Below, piece after piece: positions 56,660 to 64,000 of a stretch of 64,000 nucleotides of DNA. Location: NCBI GenBank assembly GCA_039519185.1, contig CM076849.1, positions 107,265,806-107,329,805 on the forward strand, given 5' to 3'. This DNA is from Astragalus membranaceus. Taxonomy: Eukaryota; Streptophyta; Magnoliopsida; Fabales; Fabaceae. Below the pieces are notes generated by a model. It made no database searches, was not told the DNA's origin, and saw only the letters and a list, made by a program, of their open reading frames with translations. Each line of letters starts with the position of its first letter. Within the stretch, counting starts at the first letter, position 1. The translations under genes and the position numbers were made by a program.

Positions 56660-58932
56660 ATGGTTTGATGATTAAGCCCAGTACGTGGGATAGAATTACG
56701 GCTTATGTGGTCGAAAACAAAGAAAAAACGGCTTTGGAAGCTGAATTAATTCAACAAATGGTTGCAGAAACCAGTGTGACCAGTGTGATCAGTGAAAAAG
56801 ATTTGGTCGAAGACCAAAGGCTTGATTGTGTTTATGATGACGAGCCTTTAGGTTTTGAAAAGGACCCAATGGGTTCGACCAAAAGAATACAAGCACAAGA
56901 TCCCTTGGAAGAAATTGACTTGGGAGATGGTTCTGTGAAGAGACCAACATATATCAGTGCGAAGATCGACAAGGATTTCAGAGTGCAAACTATCAAACTG
57001 CTTAAAGAGTTCAGAGATTGCTTTACTTGGGACTACAATGAAATGCCAGGGTTGAGTCGAGAAGTAGTAGAATTGAAGCTACCTATTCGACCAGAAAAGA
57101 CGCCAGTGAAGCAAACTCCAAGAAGATTTGCGCCAGAGATCTTGTCGAAGATTAAAACAGAAATTGAAAGGCTACTAAAGAGCAAGTTCATCAGAACTGC
57201 CAGGTATGTTTATTGGTTAGCTAATATAGTCCCTGTTATTAAGAAAAATTTCACTCTTAGAGTTTGCATAGATTTTAGGGATTTAAATAAGGCTACACCA
57301 AAAGACCAATACTCTATGCCTGTGGCAGAAATACTAGTCGATTCAGCAGCGGGCTACGAATATTTAAGTATGCTTGATGGTTATTCTGGTTATAACCAAA
57401 TTTTTATTGCTGAAGAAGACGTATCAAAAACAGCGTTTTGTTGCCCAGGGGCATTAGGTGTTTATGAATGGGTAGTTATGCCCTTTGGTCCTAAAAATGC
57501 TGGTGCTACCTACCAAAGAGCAATGAATTCTATGTTTCATGATTTTATAAAAAACTTTAAGCAAGTGTACATAGATGACATTGTTGTTAAGTCTTCATCA
57601 GAAAATGGTCATTTAGATCATCTTCGACAATCATTCAAAAGAATGAGAAAATATGGATTGAAAATGAATCCAATCAAATGTGCCTTTTGTGTTCGTGCAG
57701 GTGATTTTTTAGGCTTTGTTGTGCACAAAAAAGGCATTGAAATCCATCAAAATAAGACGAAAGCTAATTTGGAAACAAAAGCTCCTTCGACAAAGAAAGA
57801 ATTACAGTCGTTGCTGGGAAAGATTAATTTCCTTAGAAGGTTTATTTCAAATCTAAGTGGCAAGACTCAAGTTTTCTCGCCATTACTTCGACTGAAGAAG
57901 GAAGATGTTTTCAGATGGAAACCAGAACATCAAAAAGCTTTCGACGAGATCCTGACATATTTGATGAAGCCTCCTATTTTGTTACCTCCTATTAGAAATA
58001 AGGCATTGAAATTGTATGTAGCAGCATCAGATATGTCAATAGGTAGTATGTTAGCACAAGAGGATGAAAATGGTGTCGAAAGATCCATCTATTACCTTAG
58101 TAGATTTTTAAATGATGCTGAAACTAGGTATCATCCAATAGAAAAATTGTGCTTATGTTTGTATTTTTCTTGTACAAAGTTAAAGCAATACATAATGCCT
58201 ATTGATGTGTATGTTTACTCACATTACGATATCATTAAACATATGCTGGCGAAACCAATACTACATAGTTGAATTGGTAAATGGGCTTTGGCTTTATCAG
58301 AATATTCACTAACTTATCAGTCTTTAAAGGCCATTAAAGGACAAGTTGTTGCTGATTTTATTGTCGATCATTCATTAGTCGAAGCAACATTAAATTTAGT
58401 GGATATTCGTCCTTGGATGTTATATTTCGACGGTTCTAGTCATAAAAATGGTTCTGGAATTGGAATTCTAATTGTTTCTCCAATGAAAATACCAACGAAA
58501 TATAAGGTTAAAATTAAAGAACTTTGCTCCAATAACGAGGCTGAGTATGAAGCCTTAATAACAGGACTTGAGATCTTGTTAGACTTGGGGGCAAAGAATG
58601 TCGAAATCCAAGGCGATTCTGAACTAGTTGTGAAGCAATTAACAAAAGAATATAAATGTATTAAAGAAAATTTAATTACATATTTTGTTGCTGCCAATGC
58701 TTTGTTAAAACACTTCGACAGTGTGAATATAAAGCATGTGCCTCGAATTGATAATCAAGAGGCAAACGAGTTGGCACAAATTGTTTCAGGTTATAAGGTA
58801 TCCAAAGAGAAACTCGAAGAGTTAATAGAAATTAAAGAGAAATTGATTTCGACAGACTCTTTAGAGAAATTGTCAACACAAAAACATTGGGGGGGGGGGG
58901 GCAGAAGAAGCATTATTACCTCCAGTAACTGA
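56644..58932 (+). pseudogene. RT-RH: Element E RT, RNase H and archaeal-type RNase H
   Basis: RT motifs: RVCIDFRDLNKATPKDQYSM, MLDGYSGYNQIFIAEEDVSK, MPFGPKNAGATYQRAMN and an intact catalytic YIDDIVVKS. RNase H follows. A TGA at 58270-58272 interrupts the frame; it goes on with IGKWALALSEYSLTYQ and the second RNase H (MLYFDGSSHKNGSGIGIL, NNEAEYEALITGLEILLDLG, QGDSELVVKQL), the Tat hallmark. The frame then breaks in a 13-G run (58889-58901). Confidence 0.93.
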
Positions 58933-60271
58933 AAATAGTGATACTAAAAATTTTAGTGAAAATTTTGAAATTTTTGCTGTTGACATTATGTTGAACGATG
59001 ACTGGGGAAAGAAGATTGTCGAATACTTGGAAAATCCAACAGGAATAACGAACAGGAAAACCAAGTATAGAGCCTTAAGCTATGTGATTATTGGAAATGA
59101 GTTGTTCAAAAAGACCCCTGAAGGAGTTTTACTCAAATGCCTTAGTGAAAGTGAGGCATACTTGGCAATATCTGATACTCATAGTGGAACTTGCGGGTCC
59201 CATCAAGCAGGTCACAAGATGAAATGGCTCTTATTTCGACAGGGTGTGTGTTGGCCAACAATGCTGAAAGATTGTATAGAATTCGCCAAAGGTTGTCAAG
59301 AAAGTCAAAAACATGCAGAAGTGCAACATGTACCTGCGAGTGAGTTACACTCAATAATAAAACCATGGACATTTAGAGGATGGGCCTTAGACATAATTGG
59401 TGAGATTAAACCAACGTCATCGAAAGGTCATCGTTTTATATTAGTTGGGATAGTTTATTTTACCAAGTGGGTAGAAGCTATTCCTTTGGCTAATGTTAAT
59501 CAAGAAGCAGTAATCAATTTTATTCAAGACCATATTTTATATAGGTGTGGAATTCCAGAATCCATTACCACAGACCAAGGTTCAGTGTTTATTGGTCAGA
59601 AAATGGTAGAATTTGCTGCTGAAAATGGTTACAAGTTGTTAGGTTCGACGCCATACTACACACAAGCTAATGGGAAAGTCAAAGCAGCCAATAAAATTAT
59701 CATTAATTTGAAAAAGAAGTATATTGGGCAAAAGCCTAAGAATTGGCATAAAACTCTTGACCAAGTGTTATGGGCTTGTCGAAATTCTCCTAGGGAGTCA
59801 ATTAGTACTACTCCTTTTAGGCTTGTTTTTGGTCATGAGGCAGTTTTGCCAGTTGAAATTTGTTTACAATCAACCAGGATTCAAAGACAATTTAAAATTC
59901 CATCTGATAATTATTGGGAAATGATGTTAGATGAACTGGTTGATCTAGACGAAGAAAGATTAACTGCCTTAGACACGCTTACAAGGCAAAAAGAAAGAGT
60001 GGCAAAAGCCTACAATAAAAAGGTTAAGTTGAAATCTTTCTCTTTAGAAGACTTAGTTTGGAAAGTCATTTTGCCTATGGACAAAAAAGATAGAGTTTTG
60101 GGCAAGTGGTCACCAAATTGGGAAGGACCATTTAAAATTTCACAAGTTTATTCTAATGGCGCTTATGAAATAGAAGAAATAGGCGCAGATGGTCGAATTA
60201 TGCGTATAAATGGCAAGTACTTAAAAAGGTATAAGCCAATGCTGCAAGAAGTTAAAATAGCGCAAGAGTAA
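58902..60271 (+). pseudogene. INT: Element E integrase, catalytic residue lost
   Basis: Beyond the G run the frame reads AEEALLPPVTENSD and goes on to integrase. The zinc finger reads GCQESQKHA, with Ser (59303-59305) where the last Cys is expected. Catalytic Asp residues are seen in ALDIIGE and TTDQGSVF, but the Glu of the D,D-35-E triad is Lys: ANGKVKAANK with AAA at 59681-59683. Both changes are single-base. The frame is otherwise open through GKWSPNWEGPFKISQVYSNG to a TAA at 60269-60271. Confidence 0.92.
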
Positions 60272-60399
60272 AGCAGTGAAGTTAAACTAAACATGGCATT
60301 AGTGCCAGAATGCATTGTGGAATAAATGATGTTGTCAAAAGGCATTGTCAAATTCAAATATTACAAATATTCAAAGAGCAAAGAAGTGAAAGCTATAAA

Positions 60400-61122
60400 T
60401 TACAAGACGAGGTTGGCCTTTAAATTATCAAAGAAAGCCTTAGCTTTCTCCAACCTCCTATTGATAAAGTTCTCTTCTTCTTTGCACAGCCTTTCCAAAT
60501 GTTCAATGCAGAGAGTTGCTTCTTCGTTTACTTCAATTTCCAAAACATCTGGAGTTTTCAAATTTCTCAGAATCGAAGCCTTCTTCTTTTCTGCTGATTG
60601 AAGCTTCAACTACAGCTCTTGAATTTGTTGTTGGTATTTGATAATGTCAAGATCACATTCTTCGACAGCCTTCATCTCAACTTCCGACTGAGCTTGTAGA
60701 AACGCAAGTTTTGCTCTTGACACTTTGATTGCATTCTGCGTTTCTGTTTTCAGGTTAACTTCACGCTCTTTAATAGCCATATATTTCTTTTTCTTACCAA
60801 AGTCCCCTGTGATTTGCTCCAAGAGAGGTTCAAATGCGACAATGAAGGTAATAAGAGATTCATTGGACGAAGGATTGTTCAATTGGTGCAGTAGATTCTT
60901 GACTTGGAAAGCAATCATATGGTTCTCTTCAATTGCTTGAAATAGATCCACTTCAAGGACTTGAGCGCGAAACTCTGTCAAGAGGTGTTTTGTCGAAGTG
61001 GCAGAAGCTTCCCCAGCAGAAGTAGTCGAGAAACTTGGCTTTTTACTACTGGAAGTTTTACTATTTAGTAGCAATTGCAAAGCTTCAAGAGGCTTTGTCT
61101 TCTTCATCTCCTTCCATGACAA
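60400..61122 (-). pseudogene. Antisense coiled-coil ORF of element E
   Basis: On the minus strand a frame runs from about 61122 to 60400, with one TAG at 60610-60612. It reads MKKTKPLEALQLLLNSK, then a Ser/Thr-rich linker, and a long charged coiled coil (VNLKTETQNAIKVSRAKLAF, KKASILRNLKTPDVLEIEVN). The first ATG codes for the Met of MKKTKPLEAL; the frame is open a little further upstream to a stop near 61180. It sits between integrase and the 3' LTR, as does the antisense gene of element B, but has no PF04195-like part here. Confidence 0.7.
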
Positions 61123-61264
61123 GAAAGAAAACGTCTCTTCATTGAAGAGTGACGTTGATGACGTTAGTGTGCTTCACATAGGGTTGTCGAAAGACAATTC
61201 AAAAACGTCAATTTTCTATCTTCGTTTAAACCTCAGTCGAAAAAGACATTTTTGGGGGGCAATT

Positions 61265-61982
61265 TGTTAGCCTGCATTTTCGATAGGCTCAAATTAAATG
61301 CAGTCAATGATACTGACTTGTCATTTTAAAGAAGAAATGCTGATATTTGATATCGAGAAGGCGCTTTGAAGAATATCTTCGACTATGCCCAAGACCTAAT
61401 GAAACTGAGAATTTAAAGGCGAAGTTTCGACGAGAAAGAAGTTAAGAAGATTGGTCGCAGATGAAAGCCAAGGAGTTTGGTCGAAGACCAGAGCAATGAT
61501 GCTGTCGAAGGCGTAGGCAGTTACATGGTCGAATTGTATACAGCAGTTATAGTTTCTGAATTCCTTAGTAGTTTTTTGCAGTTTACGTTTTCTTCCTATA
61601 TATAGTAGTTTTCCTTAAGGAAAACAGGTCACAAACTCATTACACAAATTCTCACGATCTACTTCCAAGTCAAAGCGAAAAATGAGTTCAGAGAAGCAAT
61701 GTATGATTGTGCACCATTTTTATCTTTTTAATGCAATTTTACTTTGTTTATTTCCATTTCCTGCATTTTTGCTTTCTTCGTTTCACGCAATTCTCTTTTC
61801 TTCTGGAACAATTCAGTATTTTCGCGAGAAACTTTGAATTCCTTTCTTTTCTTAAACTTAACCCTTAAGAAACCCGTATTTTCTAAACAACTTTTAACCA
61901 AACTGTCTTGGGATTTACTAGTTGATCCCGCAAGTAAACCAAACTGGAAACTAGCGGTGTTTACCAAAATCCACGTTAAACA
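61265..61982 (+). repeat. Element E 3' LTR
   Basis: 718 bp, preceded by the purine tract TTTTTGGGGGGCAATT (61249-61264) and ending AAACA before GAAAC. Confidence 0.95.
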
Positions 61983-62950
61983 GAAACATATCTCATTTGA
62001 TTAATTGAGAAGAAACATTACAATCAGATTGATCAATCGGTGTTGGGACATACCCCAGACACGTTTTTGAGTTGCTCCTATTAGTTAGAACATACAGAAC
62101 ATTTGCATCAGTAAACAAGTATATTGTAAGCCACAAAGGTGAGCTATCAATCCACCTAGATAACCCTATCGTCCGCCAAAACAACATCCGCCCATGGTAG
62201 ATGGCCATAAATGAAAGAGAATCCACAGTCTTTGATTCTATCAAGTTACAGATCATTTCTTTAGCTGAGATACGCACAGATCGACTATACGTGGTCTCAA
62301 GATGGTCCAACCATACCACAAGATCAAAAGTAGCTTGACAGTGAGAGGGGTACCCGAAGTTGTTAATGACTACCAAAGGGCTTCCCTAGAGCTTGCTAAA
62401 TCTAAAAGCCCATAGTTCAATGTCCAAATCCAAAGCTACCAAGGACACAACACAAAACCAAAAGTGATCAGACCAACTCGACCATTTAATTCATCAAACA
62501 TAGAACTTCAAACAAATGCCAGTCAAGGCCACCAGATTCAGAAACTGTCCCTACTGACATAGACTAAAACCAAGTTGGCTTTAGGGCGGTCGAATCGGGC
62601 TCAAGGCCCAGGGGGATTTCAGTCATACGAGAGCAGGGGCTAAGGATCATGTTCATACCAGGAGGGAGAGTGGGTGAGATTTCATCCCACGATTCCACAA
62701 TCAGAGGTGGGGGTTCTGGTGGGGGTCAGTTGAACAAAGCAGAAAGTAGGGTAGGAGTGACGGACAAGGGGCGAGGAATAGTACCTAGAGACGCGATCAG
62801 TGTCAATGGCGTGCTGCGGCGAAGCTTGACCATCGGAGGGGTGGAGGCATTGAGAAGATCTGGCCGAACACCTCCAGATTGAACCCAAACATACCCACGT
62901 GAAGGCAGATCTAGTGGTTCTCATTTAAGTTGGCGATGGTGTTCGGTGAG
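61983..62950 (-). mobile_element. Poly(A)-ended retroposon body, minus strand, split by element E
   Basis: Joining the two sides of element E, the minus strand reads through a 128-codon frame (62376-61993), then ATCAAATGAGATATGTTTCC, then TGTC and a poly(A) run (40151-40142). This looks like the 3' end of a LINE-like or processed retroposon. The 5' side (62506-62940) is repeated in inverted orientation at 63345-63795. I recognise no RT or RNase H, so the class is uncertain. Confidence 0.4.
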
Positions 62951-63169
62951 GGGTAGTGGTGAGGGAACAGAGAAGGTGTAGGGGGAGAGGCATGGGAAAA
63001 GGAAAAGGAAATAGAACCCCACCTGGAGGGGGGAGGCAGCGTCTCCCTAAGGAGGAGGAAAAGGCATCGAACTGGAGGAAACCGCAACGAAACCCTGGTT
63101 TCGAGAGGGGGATGACGACACAGTAGAGAGAAGCCAGGGCGTCTCTCTCTTGACGTAGACCGCAGAAAG

Positions 63170-63210
<41 letters not shown>

Positions 63211-63795
63211 GAGAGGAAGTTTATTGTGAGAGATGAGAGGATTAAACATTAACCGTGAGATGAAATCAAGTTGATTGTATTTTTAAAACCACCTCACGTG
63301 ACATCTCCTCTCTCGAATTTCTCCAATATCGTTGATCGTCGTTGTCTCCATATCACCGAACACCATCGCCAACTTAAATGCGAACCACTAGATCTGCCTT
63401 CACATGGGTATGTTTCAGTTCAATCTGGAGGTGTTCGACCAGATCTGCCCAACGCCTCCACCCCTCCGATGGTCAAGCTTCGTCGCAGCACGCCGGTTGC
63501 GTATCTAGGTGATATTCCTCGCCCCTTGTCCGTCACTCCTACCCTCCTTTCTGCTTTGTTCAACCGACCCCCACTTGAACCCCCATCCCTGATTGTGGTA
63601 TCGTGGGATGAAAGCTCACACACTTTCCTTGCTGATACGAACATGATCCCTAGCCCCTACTCTCGTATGACTGAAATCCCCTCCTCGGCCTTGTGCCCGA
63701 TTCGGCCACCCTAAAGCCAACTTGGTTTGAGTCTATGTCAGTAGGGACAGTTTCTGAATCTGGTGGACTTAACTGGCATTTGTTTGATGTTTTAT
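62506..63795. repeat. Large inverted repeat, arms about 430-445 bp
   Basis: 62506-62945 is the inverted complement of about 63345-63795 at roughly 90 percent by eye. Shared blocks include CACCCCTCCGATGGTCAAGC and GCCCCTTGTCCGTCACTCCT. The spacer (62950-63340) has a (TA)n tract at 63172-63207. On the right arm an open frame (63271-63714, includes SVTPTLLSALFNRPPLEPPS) aligns with a broken equivalent on the left arm. Confidence 0.8.
63271..63714 (+). pseudogene. Open frame on the right inverted-repeat arm, unknown
   Basis: 147 codons. The part from about residue 38 (EPLDLPSHGYVSVQSGGVRP) has a matching sequence on the left arm with an in-frame stop, so this was probably a coding or repeat-encoded segment, now decaying. 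No domain recognised; it could also be open by chance because of GC content. Confidence 0.3.
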
Positions 63796-64000
63796 CATAA
63801 TAAACTTCCTCTCATAATAAACTCACCAGGCAATCAACTTGATTTCTGTTCTGGAGTGAAAATGATAAAACACAGTCGTTATAAAGGCAGCGTACCGCAC
63901 CACCTCACAGATCCAACAAATCGACGAAAATCCTTCAAGCCAAGACCATCCTCCGGAATAATCTCGGCTTGGAGGGGAACTGTTCTGGAGTGGACCAAGA
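63796..64000. other. Right end, no feature seen
   Basis: No ORF or repeat boundary resolved. AGAGGAAGTTTATT-like words occur here inverted relative to 63209-63222, but in a different order. Confidence 0.3.

Larger units (their letters stand above)
40162..61982 (+). mobile_element. Element E: Tat-lineage Ty3/gypsy retrotransposon hosting F and G
   Basis: LTRs at 40162-40878 (717 bp) and 61265-61982 (718 bp), and a perfect 5-bp duplication GAAAC at 40157-40161 and 61983-61987. The internal order is gag, protease, RT, RNase H, archaeal-type RNase H, integrase, antisense coiled-coil ORF, purine tract. Two elements interrupt gag: CACTA F (41844-46236) and LTR element G (47830-55413). Several frameshifts, stops and an integrase active-site change show it is dead. 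LTRs differ by about two percent by eye. Confidence 0.95.

Overview
This is plant nuclear DNA, almost certainly eudicot. The repeat mix (Ty3/gypsy Tat and chromovirus elements, a SIRE-like copia element, a CACTA element carrying plant gene fragments, a Helitron, a SINE) and the overall style suggest a legume, but that last step is a guess. No intact host gene is visible. The window is a nested retrotransposon cluster and nearly every long ORF belongs to a mobile element.

Left part (1-13650). Positions 487-3078 hold the decayed remains of a minus-strand, intron-containing host gene that encodes a coiled-coil stretch. A tRNA-derived SINE sits in one of its presumed introns. Element A, a chromovirus Ty3/gypsy LTR retrotransposon (3079-10431), interrupts this gene apparently right at its start codon. 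A non-autonomous Helitron (3230-5210) lies in A's 5' LTR; the 3' LTR supplies the empty site. Downstream come the former 5' leader of the gene, a 214-bp MITE with a 9-bp target duplication, a MULE-like element with long terminal inverted repeats bracketed by 57-bp direct repeats, and a fold-back element.

Middle part (13651-39302). Element B is a Tat-lineage Ty3/gypsy element with gag, protease, RT, RNase H, a second (archaeal-type) RNase H and integrase. It is followed by a 39-bp minisatellite and by a spliced gene on the opposite strand that encodes a gypsy-associated domain protein with a coiled-coil tail. Element D (21749-30616, minus strand, chromovirus) and element C (32531-38276, a copia element that keeps only gag) are inserted in B. 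C is the youngest insertion: its two 1469-bp LTRs appear to differ at two positions. B has lost its own 3' end. It is joined at GAGAT microhomology to a second copy of its own upstream flank plus a solo LTR.

Right part (40162-61982). Element E, a second Tat-lineage element with 717-bp LTRs, is split by two insertions in gag: a CACTA transposon (F, 41844-46236) carrying spliced fragments of a RIBA-type riboflavin gene, an LRR receptor kinase and an unidentified third gene, and a non-autonomous LTR element (G, 47830-55413) related to D. E also has an antisense coiled-coil ORF between integrase and 3' LTR. E itself seems to have landed just inside the poly(A) end of a minus-strand retroposon. 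The far right end (61988-64000) holds that retroposon body and a second inverted copy of part of it.

Relative order. B, E and A are older (LTRs or LTR copies a few percent apart, several stops and frameshifts). D, G, F and the Helitron came later into them, and C last. The elements do not form a pathway; what they share is nesting, gene capture and antisense genes.
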